Part shown: positions 6,700 through 14,590 of the stretch, one piece after another | How positions within the stretch are numbered: position 1 is the stretch's first letter | How the letters are laid out: each line of letters begins with the position of its first letter | Source: Natrononativus amylolyticus | Lineage (GTDB): Archaea > Halobacteriota > Halobacteria > Halobacteriales > Natrialbaceae | DNA: 64,000 bases | Reading direction: 5' to 3' | Assembly: GCF_024362525.1 (NCBI RefSeq) | Contig: NZ_CP101458.1 | Location: forward strand, 806,001 to 870,000 | Translations under genes and position numbers: made by a program | The notes under the pieces: generated by a model | What the model was told of the DNA's origin: nothing | The model's database searches: none | What the model saw: only the letters and a program-made list of their open reading frames with translations

Positions 6700-8412
6700 A
6701 TGTCCAGTCGATGGCGACTCCGGTCAGCTGATCTAGAATTAGGCGGACTCATTCCGGACACGTACTCGATATTTGACCCAGGATCTAACCCTAAGGATAT
6801 CATAGTTTGGCAGCCAAGTGGCGCGATTGACAATATCACCACTCTACCGACGCCCGAACCTATACTTCAGGCGAAGGCCGAGCAGTTCCTCCACCGAGCA
6901 GTCGAAAGCGAGTGCTATCTCGGGGCAGCCCCCGAATGGGCCTACAATATCGAGTGGATCACAGACCATACGGACTATCTTTTTGCAGCGGACAGTCCGT
7001 TGTTCGTGTTGGGGTGTGCGCCCATTCGGGACAGCACCAGACGAGAAGTTATTGCGACCTTGGAAGACGAGTACAATTACGATGTCTACGAGGCTACTGA
7101 TGTAGACTGCAGCGCTGATGAATTCCTGACGCCGACTATTATCCCAATACAGGCGGCAGCTCGGCAGGACAGCGACGACGGTGCGGTGCTTGTCCAATAT
7201 AAGAACCATTCCATGAGCGATGGAGTGCTTGCGAACGAGCAGGCGAACTTAGCCACGGGAGACCGCATTTGGAAGATTGACCCACGCCATGCCCCCACTG
7301 TCATTAGCTGGACCTGCTCGGATATTATGGACGGGGAACTGCGTGAGGACGTCGAAAGCTTCGCACGAGAGTTCGATACCGTCGTGGTTCACGTCCAGTG
7401 CAACCCCGGGCCGTTTAATGAAACATGGGTCGATTTCCGGAATCAGATATTCGATGGATCGGACAACAAAGTTACATACGTTTGTGCTAACTGGGCGAGT
7501 GATACATTCGATACTGAAGACGAAGAGTTCGGTTACTCCGGGGTCTATACGAAGGCCAAACGTCGATCTCCACTGGATCGGTACGATACGACGTACGAGA
7601 ATGGTGGCTTGGTTGGAACGAAACCGAGCTATCGATGTGACTATGTTTGGCTAATGCCAAATGACGTTGTCAGCCGTATACAGTTCAAGCGGCCAAATCC
7701 AGGGACGACTGGGGCTGGGGCACCTTCCTTCTCCTTACCACGTGTGTATCAGACATGGACCTGGGATTCAAGCGCAAGTACGTATCTTGAGGATTGTCCG
7801 GGTGTGCCTGAGTGTAACGATACAACGTATAATTCATGGCTCTCGCAACTCCCTGATTCGCACCTTGCACGAGAACTGATGGCAGCGATCGCGTTAGGGA
7901 AAATCGACTTCGATCGGCTTCCGAAAGAAGAGTTGGTGCCAGACATGGCATTCGACTGGGCAGCACTGGAAACTCTTACGGATGCGGACGGTGCCGAACG
8001 GCTTGGGCATGTGCTTTCGTCGCACCGTAGACGCACCGACCCATCACCAAGTGAAGAAATGGAGAGATTGGTTCATATGCTCGACAAAGCAGCTGAACTA
8101 AACATATGCATGGACGACGAATTCAGTCTCAAAGACGTCCCGATGAACGCCGAATACGAGGATAAGGATATTAAGGTGTGTCTGACTGTGCTGGACAGAT
8201 GGGGGGACGTCAGTGAACAGAAGGGTGCGACGCGGCTCAGAAACTGGGTCAAAAGACGGACCGACATGCGGTTTAAGCCTCTTGTCGTCACAATGGACCG
8301 GAGCTCGGGGTTAGTCCTTAAGACACTTGAGGGCCACGAGGACGTCTCCCAGATGAATCGTGACCCTGAACGGGTCAGCAATCCGGGTGGATTAGTGAGG
8401 GTTGACCGATGA
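6700..8412 (+). CDS. Nitrilase-superfamily (carbon-nitrogen hydrolase) protein, candidate defence effector
   Basis: The protein has 570 residues from ATG 6700 (576 from the in-frame GTG 6682; numbering here is from the GTG). The Glu-Lys-Cys triad of the nitrilase fold can be placed: E85 in GAAPEWAY, K174 in VQYKNHS and C212 in SWTCSDIMDGEL. The spacings (89 and 38) are near the family's usual 70-90 and 35-45. The strand after the cysteine (FDTVVVHVQCNPGP) fits the conserved region that follows it in nitrilases. The C-terminal 250 residues have no recognisable domain and may contact the partner. Its TGA overlaps the ATG of the next gene (ATGA at 8409-8412), so the two are translationally coupled. 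Family members hydrolyse nitriles or amides or transfer acyl groups; the substrate here is unknown. A nitrilase domain is also fused to a reverse transcriptase in DRT-type phage defence, so a defence effector role is plausible. Confidence 0.7.
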   Translation: MSSRWRLRSADLELGGLIPDTYSIFDPGSNPKDIIVWQPSGAIDNITTLPTPEPILQAKAEQFLHRAVESECYLGAAPEWAYNIEWITDHTDYLFAADSPLFVLGCAPIRDSTRREVIATLEDEYNYDVYEATDVDCSADEFLTPTIIPIQAAARQDSDDGAVLVQYKNHSMSDGVLANEQANLATGDRIWKIDPRHAPTVISWTCSDIMDGELREDVESFAREFDTVVVHVQCNPGPFNETWVDFRNQIFDGSDNKVTYVCANWASDTFDTEDEEFGYSGVYTKAKRRSPLDRYDTTYENGGLVGTKPSYRCDYVWLMPNDVVSRIQFKRPNPGTTGAGAPSFSLPRVYQTWTWDSSASTYLEDCPGVPECNDTTYNSWLSQLPDSHLARELMAAIALGKIDFDRLPKEELVPDMAFDWAALETLTDADGAERLGHVLSSHRRRTDPSPSEEMERLVHMLDKAAELNICMDDEFSLKDVPMNAEYEDKDIKVCLTVLDRWGDVSEQKGATRLRNWVKRRTDMRFKPLVVTMDRSSGLVLKTLEGHEDVSQMNRDPERVSNPGGLVRVDR

Positions 8413-11402
8413 CACTCGAAGAATATCTTCCAAAAGGGTTTGATGGGGACATCGAATCAGTTGAGGGAACTGTATCTCTATACGAGATAGAACATGATCG
8501 AAATACGTTCGGTGGGGAATTACTATTAGTTAGGCTTCTTGGAACAGAGTTCGACGCAGAGGAATTGCTCAAGGAGGATGTCAACAGGCTTGAGGTGAGA
8601 TTCTACGATAACAAGACACCAAACCAGTGGAATATTCGGCTTATCTGGGCGTATGAGGATGATGCTCCCCCTTCTCCAAATATCCGGGATGAACTGGAAA
8701 ACGACACTCGGTTCGCGATCCGGCGCTGTGTGCCCGTTGACAACCTAGCGGACTTCGTCGCACCCTTACAGACGAGTCGAGCCAAACTTGAGAACATCAC
8801 CAGCCACTTCGACCGCAGTGAACTAATTGAGAATATCATTGACCAGGATCTCGAATTCCTGTTCGATGATTTGAGTCGAGACGAGAAATTCGAGCGACTC
8901 AAAAACGGAACAGCCCGGAAAAAGCAAGAGACGAAGTCGGTTTCCCTGCCTGCTACGTCGGGTGATCCGCTAGATAGGTTCGTCGATTCGACTAACTTGG
9001 GTGAGTTCCGGCCAAATGCCAATTTAAACGAGGTAGATGTTGAACCGTTTACGCTCCTCTACGGGCGGAATGGGACCGGCAAAACAAGTCTGCTAGATGC
9101 TACAGCCTTCGGCTTAGTTGGTCAGATCCGCCATAATGAGAACAGAGCCGACGACTACGAGAACCTGAACGTAACACTCCAGGGAGACGCAAAGCCACTG
9201 CCGACGGATTCGGCGGCTGCCAATGATCGCGTGGCCAACTGGTTCGGGTTTCGACCACACGGGCCAGCCAACAAGCACATCGAATTTTATCGCGTTAACT
9301 ACCACGAGACAGGTGCTGCCACGCGGTTTATAGAAAACGACCCCAACATTGATATCGAGCAAACACTTCGACGGCTCCTGTTCGGTGAGGAGTTGGAAGA
9401 TGCGCGCAATGACAAAGAAAAACTCCGCCCACGGCTCACAAGGGAAATAGAGGAAACACAGGACCGAATCGAGGAACTCGAGAGCGACAAACGGGATATC
9501 CAAGAGATACAAGAGCGGGTTTCCGAGGTATTTTCCCATCTAAGAGTCGCTGCGGACGAGCTTTCGCCCGCGGCTAAGGCTGCCCTCTCGACCGAGCCGG
9601 ACGTGCCCGACTCGGACCAGGTACGCTCCCCTGACCCTGACGACCTGAAGCAGTGGTCGAGATGGAAACAGCGGTTTTCGGACTTACAAGACTGTCTCGA
9701 GGCATTGCAGGAATTGAGTGACGACACAGAGCCACCGGAAACGCCGAGTGATCTTCGGCGAGGGATACTTAAAGCCCAAGAGGATGTCGAAAGGTTCACT
9801 GCTGAAATTGAAGACATCAAAGAACTACAAGCCGAGCGTGCTCATCTGACCGATCTCAAAGACAATTTGAGCCAATCAACGCAAGGGTTTCCTGCCTCTG
9901 TCGGTCTTGTTGCCCTCATTCTGCGCTCACACGGGCTCAACACAGATGATATGACAATCTTACAAAAAGGTCTTGACGAGGCACTTGAATCCGATATGGA
10001 CCCTGTGAGGACCGGTTCAATCGACGAGTGGCGGGACGACGCCAGCAAGCACGTGACCCAGCGGTTGAAGGCGCTTCGAGATCAGAAAGCGAACATCGAG
10101 AAACTTGATGAACTGGACAAACAGCGTCGCGAGCTTCAGGCCCAAATCCGGAACAAGACCGAGGAGTACCTCTCGATAACTGACGATACGCACTATTGTC
10201 CTGCATGCTACACAGAACAGGACAGGGGTGCGATATTAAATCGAGAGAAACCGGAGCAGCTTCACGGCGATCCCTCAGAGGGTGTTCCAGACACCCTTCT
10301 CGACCGGATTGCAGCATTGGAGCGGGCCCAAAGCATCTTAGATAAGCCGCTCTGGGAGGACGTTGATTACGACGTCTCCGTGCGCTTCAGTGACACTGGC
10401 GGGATGGACGCCTTCCGAGATCTATGGCGTAGCTTCGGAGATGAGGCGAAAGCTCCGACCACAGTCCCTAGTGTGACCACTGCCACCGTGAACGCCTTCG
10501 CTACTGCACTCCGAGAAACTCCTGATGACTCTTCTGGTTCGCCCCCGGTTGAACAAGTCATTGAATCCCGAATCAAAGACTTGGAGACCTCAATATCCGA
10601 TTTGACGGCTGCTATTCCGGCAGTAGCTGGACCAGAGGCTGATGTGAAACAACTGGAAGAGCACTATCAACGTCTGACCGATGACATCAGTGCTAGCCAA
10701 GACATCTTGGAGGAGTATTGGCATGGTAATTCCCGACATCAGCGACTTGATGTCGAAAGCGATTACCGCGTCCTCAAGCGTGCACTGGCCGAAGTCGAAC
10801 GTAACCCCTCCGCATTAGAGGGACCCAGTCACTACGACGACCAACTTAGCGATATAGATTCCCAACTTTCGGAGTTGTGCGAGACAGTCGAAAACTGTCG
10901 GGACGGTGTCGAGCGTCTCGAAACCGCGTTTGAGGGGTCCGGCGGTGAAGAGGAACTCAAAAGTCTCGTCACTGATCACATGACTGTCATTTCGACGCTA
11001 TTCAAAGCGTTTCAGCGTCCCTACGAGTTCGAGCGGGTACGATACGAAGAGAATCGTGTCGTCGTTGAGCGGCGTGGTGAGGAAGGACTGGCACCAATAA
11101 CAGCCATGAGTTCTGGTCAACGGGCGGCACTGGCTTTGGCGATATTCGTTACGAACAACATCGCGCACAAACGAGCGCCAGCACTGATGATGCTAGACGA
11201 ACCGTTCGCGCATCTTGATGACATCAACACGGTGTCGTTTTTTAACTTGCTTATCGAGTTAGCGAGAACGGGTAAGCGGCAGATCCTTTTCGCGACCGCG
11301 AATGCGGATATCGCAGACTTGTTGCAGCGGAAGGTGGGCGAGTCCAAGGACTTCGCCAGGGTTGATATTCCAGTTACAAGCCCAACACACAACACGGAAT
11401 AA
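8409..11402 (+). CDS. SMC/Rad50-like ATPase with CxxC hook and novel N-terminal domain
   Basis: The protein has 997 residues. The ATPase parts are complete: Walker A GRNGTGKTS (from about residue 219), a long coiled coil broken by a zinc-hook CPAC (597-600), the ABC signature MSSGQRAALALAIF (from about 900) and Walker B ALMMLDEPFAHLDD (925-938). This resembles Rad50/SMC-type sensors in defence systems such as Lamassu LmuB. The first ~215 residues form an extra acidic domain not found in ordinary Rad50, where Walker A lies near residue 35. It is coupled to the nitrilase gene by an ATGA overlap. The host's normal Rad50 (22995-25664) is clearly different, so this is not a repair duplicate. The inferred role is to sense foreign DNA or DNA ends and control the hydrolase. 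Confidence 0.8.
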   Translation: MTLEEYLPKGFDGDIESVEGTVSLYEIEHDRNTFGGELLLVRLLGTEFDAEELLKEDVNRLEVRFYDNKTPNQWNIRLIWAYEDDAPPSPNIRDELENDTRFAIRRCVPVDNLADFVAPLQTSRAKLENITSHFDRSELIENIIDQDLEFLFDDLSRDEKFERLKNGTARKKQETKSVSLPATSGDPLDRFVDSTNLGEFRPNANLNEVDVEPFTLLYGRNGTGKTSLLDATAFGLVGQIRHNENRADDYENLNVTLQGDAKPLPTDSAAANDRVANWFGFRPHGPANKHIEFYRVNYHETGAATRFIENDPNIDIEQTLRRLLFGEELEDARNDKEKLRPRLTREIEETQDRIEELESDKRDIQEIQERVSEVFSHLRVAADELSPAAKAALSTEPDVPDSDQVRSPDPDDLKQWSRWKQRFSDLQDCLEALQELSDDTEPPETPSDLRRGILKAQEDVERFTAEIEDIKELQAERAHLTDLKDNLSQSTQGFPASVGLVALILRSHGLNTDDMTILQKGLDEALESDMDPVRTGSIDEWRDDASKHVTQRLKALRDQKANIEKLDELDKQRRELQAQIRNKTEEYLSITDDTHYCPACYTEQDRGAILNREKPEQLHGDPSEGVPDTLLDRIAALERAQSILDKPLWEDVDYDVSVRFSDTGGMDAFRDLWRSFGDEAKAPTTVPSVTTATVNAFATALRETPDDSSGSPPVEQVIESRIKDLETSISDLTAAIPAVAGPEADVKQLEEHYQRLTDDISASQDILEEYWHGNSRHQRLDVESDYRVLKRALAEVERNPSALEGPSHYDDQLSDIDSQLSELCETVENCRDGVERLETAFEGSGGEEELKSLVTDHMTVISTLFKAFQRPYEFERVRYEENRVVVERRGEEGLAPITAMSSGQRAALALAIFVTNNIAHKRAPALMMLDEPFAHLDDINTVSFFNLLIELARTGKRQILFATANADIADLLQRKVGESKDFARVDIPVTSPTHNTE

Positions 11403-11460
11403 TCAACTGTAAGACCGAGCTCAGCCGCTATGTGGCTGGTGACTATAGGTGGCGGCTCTG

Positions 11461-11496
11461 GAGCCTTGTTAAAGCCCACAACCAGTGATAGGCTTC
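11461..11496. repeat. Hairpin repeat, right copy
   Basis: The inner stem AAGCC (11472-11476) / GGCTT (11491-11495) corresponds to the left copy at 6181-6216. The offset is exactly 5,280 bases. It lies 59 bases after the SMC-like gene's stop codon. It could be a dispersed haloarchaeal repeat, the scar of a transposable cassette, or a transcript-end structure. Confidence 0.45.
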
Positions 11497-11652
11497 GACC
11501 GAAGTGATGGATACCTCCCTTAAGTAGACCGTTTGTATCCGTCGATAATAGCTACAATAAAGTCTCTAAGTCCAAACCAGCGACCTGAATAGGAGTACTG
11601 AATCTCCATAATCAAATGCCAGCTGAGCATAGATTGCTAAGTTGAGCTGAAA

Positions 11653-11958
11653 CTACAATTCACGTTGGACTGTGTAGATTTTCTGTCGGGCATCATCCGT
11701 GGAATATCGTGAGTTGATTTGACCTTGCTTTTCGAGACGATCTAGGGCAAACGAGGCCGTCCCTGGATGTAGTCGGCCGTGATCACAAATCTCCGCTCTT
11801 GTTTGTGGGCCATTTGTTTGCAGCAGCACCAACACCAATTTGGCACTCGGTGGAAGCTCTGCGTTCTGTTCGTCGATCTCGAGTTCGGCTGCATCTTTCG
11901 TTGTTGGCATATCAGAGGTCTCTCTCGGAGGAGGAGGCAAATCCAGTTTTAGCTCCAT
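11653..11958 (-). CDS. Winged-helix DNA-binding protein of the PPSAKLV type
   Basis: The 101-residue protein has an N-terminal flexible part and a winged helix-turn-helix of MarR/TrmB look: LPPSAKLVLVLL, then a recognition region HPGTASFALDRLEKQGQI, then the wing SRYSTDDARQKIYTV. Two proteins in the core region (27092-27361 and 54461-54736) share the same framework, so this is a diverged island-borne paralogue. The start may be the internal ATG at 11910, because a TTAAAT stretch sits directly before ATG 11958, too close to serve as that start's TATA box. It is probably a transcriptional regulator; the target is unknown. Confidence 0.65.
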   Translation of the reverse strand: MELKLDLPPPPRETSDMPTTKDAAELEIDEQNAELPPSAKLVLVLLQTNGPQTRAEICDHGRLHPGTASFALDRLEKQGQINSRYSTDDARQKIYTVQREL

Positions 11959-12104
11959 TTAAGGGTGTTTCTGAATAGGAGCGCGCATTGTGTGCGATGT
12001 TGACTTCAATACGAGCAGACGTTCCTGGATTTGCCATTGAACTTGTTCACCACAGGGCGCAACCGATCCGAACTCGTCCGCTCTCTGTGAGAGGGGAGCG
12101 AGAG

Positions 12105-12190
12105 GCGGTGCACCCACCGCTAATCGCTTCTAAATTCACACGACTACTGCAATGGAGGTTACAGCGCCTGAAAGGGCGGTGGAACACCGC
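12105..12190. repeat. Pair of short GC hairpins
   Basis: GCGGTG-CACC-CACCGC (12105-12120) and GCGGTG-GAA-CACCGC (12176-12190) have the same 6-bp stem with different loops, 71 bases apart. They occupy the non-coding stretch downstream of the coiled-coil HTH gene (which ends at 12209 on the minus strand), so they may form at the 3' end of that transcript. No gene is seen between 11959 and 12208. Confidence 0.4.
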
Positions 12191-12208
12191 GCTGGAAATA
12201 ATCCATCT

Positions 12209-12775
12209 CTACTGGTCCTCCCCCTCTCGGGTTGTGGTGAACTTGTTTACAGCCTCCGGATCGGAGTGAAGCGCTTCACAGTCAACGACGATCGCCTTTG
12301 TCTGTTTGTTCGCGTCTATCTCGACGTTCCCAAACTGACGGTCTCTAGCTTCTGTGCGAGTAATGACCCAGTGGTGCTTCTCTGGGAGATCATCAATTAG
12401 GTCGTACGCGTAGCGTCTCGAGACACCAGTTGCACCGACGATGTCGCGCGCGGTGAGGACAACTGCACCTTGATCCTTTTTGCGGAGATTCTCTGCTTTC
12501 GCGACGATCTGACGTATCTTTCCGTCCTTCGTAGATTTACCGCCTTCAACAACGTTGACTCGGGCTTCGAGTGCAGTGAGTCGTTGTCGCAGTTCGTCGT
12601 TCTCGCGTTTGAGGTCACCAATACGATCATCGGTTTCCTCACGCCAGTTGAAGAACGAATCCAGACGCTGCTCAGTTATTGTGAGTCGTGTCTCTGCGTC
12701 CTGGAGGCGGTCGAGAAGCGACCGGAGCAACTCCTTTGCCTCGTCGGTGGTACGCGGAATCGAACTGGAGCTCAC
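12209..12775 (-). CDS. Coiled-coil plus helix-turn-helix DNA-binding protein
   Basis: The protein has 188 residues with a GTG start at 12773-12775. Residues about 10-75 form a coiled coil (heptad-like LLDRLQDAETRLTITEQRL and RENDELRQRLTALEARV). A basic linker follows, then a helix-turn-helix (LTARDIVGATGVSRRYAYDLIDDL, about 108-130) and a C-terminal beta part. The start codon overlaps the stop of the upstream small gene (GTGA), giving an operon read toward the island interior. Proteins of this build are frequent on haloarchaeal plasmids and integrative elements. A role in copy control, partition or transcription is possible but not shown. Confidence 0.65.
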   Translation of the reverse strand: MSSSSIPRTTDEAKELLRSLLDRLQDAETRLTITEQRLDSFFNWREETDDRIGDLKRENDELRQRLTALEARVNVVEGGKSTKDGKIRQIVAKAENLRKKDQGAVVLTARDIVGATGVSRRYAYDLIDDLPEKHHWVITRTEARDRQFGNVEIDANKQTKAIVVDCEALHSDPEAVNKFTTTREGEDQ

Positions 12776-12999
12776 GCGATCACCCCCATCTGTTCGGCGG
12801 CGACGTCGAGGTGTGCGATTGTAAGTTGGCCATCGCCGGCGTCAATCATTGCGAGAGTAGCTCGACTGGTGAGTTCGACAATCTCCTCGCGGCTGATGAC
12901 ATCGTACCGATCGGCGAGCGCACACGGCTGACCTGCCGGGGCGAACTGGATCGCAGCTTCCCGAAGTCGGGCGTCCCAGAGGTCCTGGACGTCGCTCAT
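12772..12999 (-). CDS. Small hypothetical protein, first gene of a two-gene operon
   Basis: The 75-residue protein (MSDVQDLWDARLREAA...) is mostly helical, with a histone-fold-like length but no clear motif. It has no cysteine cluster or membrane segment. The stop TGA (12772-12774) overlaps the GTG of the coiled-coil HTH gene, which supports both being real and co-expressed. It is the gene nearest the tRNA-Gln end of the island, where integrative elements often place their small control genes. No function can be assigned. Confidence 0.5.
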   Translation of the reverse strand: MSDVQDLWDARLREAAIQFAPAGQPCALADRYDVISREEIVELTSRATLAMIDAGDGQLTIAHLDVAAEQMGVIA

Positions 13000-13168
13000 C
13001 GGTAAGCCACCTCGCGCGCACCAAAAGATTGGTCACAACCCAGATATGTAGGGCGCTGACCGATGAAGTCAAACATCGCCTTCACGCCACGACACCCCGG
13101 TTATCGCCGGTGAAACCGGTATTCGGTCTATCCGCTGTTTGGTGGTGGACTATGTAAAATTTCTGAGT

Positions 13169-13240
13169 AGTCCCGGGCGGATTCGAACCGCCGTCAGCGG
13201 CTCCAAAGGCCGCTATGATTGGCCACTACACCACGGGACT
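13169..13240 (-). tRNA. tRNA-Gln (anticodon UUG)
   Basis: The 72-base gene has acceptor arms AGTCCCG/CGGGACT and an anticodon stem GCGGC/GCCGC around the loop CTTTGGA (anticodon TTG). The T-arm GGCGG-TTCGAAT-CCGCC is complete. There is no encoded CCA. An AT-rich box (CCCATAAGCC on the minus strand, about 13265-13274) lies near the expected promoter position. The 3' end faces the accessory island, which makes it the likely integration target. Confidence 0.93.
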
Positions 13241-13412
13241 CCAGTATCCGCTTGCGCGCGTAATGGCTTATGGGTTATTGTTCTGTTCGAGTGACCGACC
13301 GTACGCACACCCTACCGTTCGAGAAGGGGAGACGGTACATAATAATCGAGGGTAACGAAAGCAGACAGGTGTCTGACTGAGATTCATTAGGCTCCAGTTT
13401 GTGGTATACTCC

Positions 13413-13817
13413 ATGTCGCATGCTCCGTATCGGTCGCAGTCAACGTCCTCGGACACTGGTCTGTCGCCGATCAGTGTCGCACTCCTCACGTCGGGGGGGA
13501 TTATGTTTACGAGTGGTGCAACCGCTGCCGTCCTCTCGGTTCCGAGAGCAGTCACCATCGCGTACTATCTCTCTACGATAATCGTCGTCTGCGTCTCGCT
13601 GTCCCTCGGTGTCGCAACGCTTCGCGCTCGCCGATCGAACGCGTCCGGACGCTCGAAAACGTCCGCGAGCAGGAACGTCGGTGGACGCGCTCGACGGCGA
13701 CGGGCGGGCACCCAGAGTCGAGCGACGCTGGTCCTCGAGCGCGTTCAGCGACTCGTCGGCGCGGTCGCAGAACAGGTTTCGGCGGCGACGAACCGCAACC
13801 AGCGAGACCGGTTGTAA
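13413..13817 (+). CDS. Putative small membrane protein
   Basis: Translation from ATG 13413 (MSHAPYRSQSTSS; the frame opens at 13401) gives about 134 residues. Two hydrophobic segments (around SVALLTSGGIMFTSGATAAVL and YYLSTIIVVCVSLSLGVATL) are followed by an Arg-rich cytoplasmic-looking tail with RARRSNASGR and RARRRRAG. No family could be recognised. The basic tail is unusual in an acidic proteome, and an antisense frame of similar length exists, so the gene is plausible but not certain. It is the first candidate gene on the core side of the tRNA. Confidence 0.45.
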   Translation: MSHAPYRSQSTSSDTGLSPISVALLTSGGIMFTSGATAAVLSVPRAVTIAYYLSTIIVVCVSLSLGVATLRARRSNASGRSKTSASRNVGGRARRRRAGTQSRATLVLERVQRLVGAVAEQVSAATNRNQRDRL

Positions 13818-13921
13818 CTGCCGAATTCGGCTTCTTTTCGAGCGGTCGGCGGGTGATCGACCAGCGGTATGCACGGGATAACTATCAGGATGTTACTGTA
13901 TTTTCCGCGTACGTTCACGCA

Positions 13922-14101
13922 ATGATGATCGCGAACAGGGTCAGACGACTGTTTGGCGGGGGAGAACCGGGAGAACCGTACGAGTGTGGCTGTTGTGGCC
14001 GACGATTCGATCTGAACAGACAGTCGTGTACCGACTGCGGATCGTATCTGGTCGAACGGCGAACCTACGACGACCTCCTCGCAGCAGATCAGTCGGCCTG
14101 A
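13922..14101 (+). CDS. Small zinc-ribbon protein
   Basis: A 59-residue protein starts at the double Met (13922/13925); the frame opens further upstream at a GTG (13853) with non-conserved-looking sequence. A four-cysteine zinc ribbon is clear: CGCC (C-x2-C) and CTDC (C-x2-C) separated by about 14 residues. The basic segment NRVRRLF precedes it. Many such mini-ribbons occur in haloarchaea, with mostly unknown function. The 3' end overlaps the converging DtxR-type gene by 13 bases. Confidence 0.65.
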   Translation: MMIANRVRRLFGGGEPGEPYECGCCGRRFDLNRQSCTDCGSYLVERRTYDDLLAADQSA

Positions 14102-14523
14102 CCGCTCGCCTCGAGTTCGAGGTACTCACAGCAGTCGGCTTCGGCGTCGAAGCAGTCGGGACACTCGCTTCGGCGGTCGATGATCGTATCGAGGCGGTCG
14201 GCGACCGTGTCGTCGATAACGCTCTCGAGCGCGCGGGCCTCCTCGCGGAACTCCTCGACCTCGAGGACGTTCGCGAGGAAGCGCTCGATGATGCAGTACG
14301 TCTGGAGCGCGTCGTGTGCGCGGGCGAGACCGTCGTCGGTTAGCCGTGCGCCCTTGTACTTCTCGTGTTCGACGAGACCGCGGGACTCGAGTTTGCCCAC
14401 CATCTCGTTGACGCTGGCCGGACTCACCTCGAGCATCTCCGCGAGGGTGCCGGTCGACGCCGGCCCGTCCTCGAGACGCTGTGCGAGATAGACCGCCTTC
14501 AGGTACTGGTCTGCCGTGTTCAT
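14089..14523 (-). CDS. DtxR/SirR-family metal-dependent transcriptional regulator
   Basis: The protein represses iron or manganese genes when loaded with metal. From ATG 14523 (MNTADQYLKAVYLAQR) it has 144 residues. An N-terminal winged helix (TGTLAEMLEVSPASVNEMVGKL with wing KGARLTDDG) is followed by the dimerisation/metal domain with the CIIERFLANVL...EEFREEA pattern of DtxR proteins. The C-terminus carries ECPDC...CCEYL cysteines, a possible extra metal or redox site. The frame extends 13 codons upstream, but the Met at 14523 matches the usual start of the family. It lies just after a ferritin-like gene and near sufCBD, so an iron-sensing role is likely. Confidence 0.85.
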   Translation of the reverse strand: MNTADQYLKAVYLAQRLEDGPASTGTLAEMLEVSPASVNEMVGKLESRGLVEHEKYKGARLTDDGLARAHDALQTYCIIERFLANVLEVEEFREEARALESVIDDTVADRLDTIIDRRSECPDCFDAEADCCEYLELEASGQAD

Positions 14524-14590
14524 TCGTAGCCCCCGTCGGTCGCTGTCTCCGTTCGTCGGCACTCGCTACCCTCGGTCGACAGTTCGTCGG

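Noticed and set aside
8409-11402. Calling the island ATPase a second Rad50
   Set aside because: It has a large N-terminal extension, no Mre11 partner, a different hook and a nitrilase partner; the real Rad50-Mre11 pair is at 22995-27010.
13169-13240. A partial second copy of the tRNA-Gln 3' end inside the island as the other attachment site
   Set aside because: No convincing repeat of the 3' end was seen elsewhere in the window; the tRNA-like sequence at 165-209 shares only generic T-arm bases.
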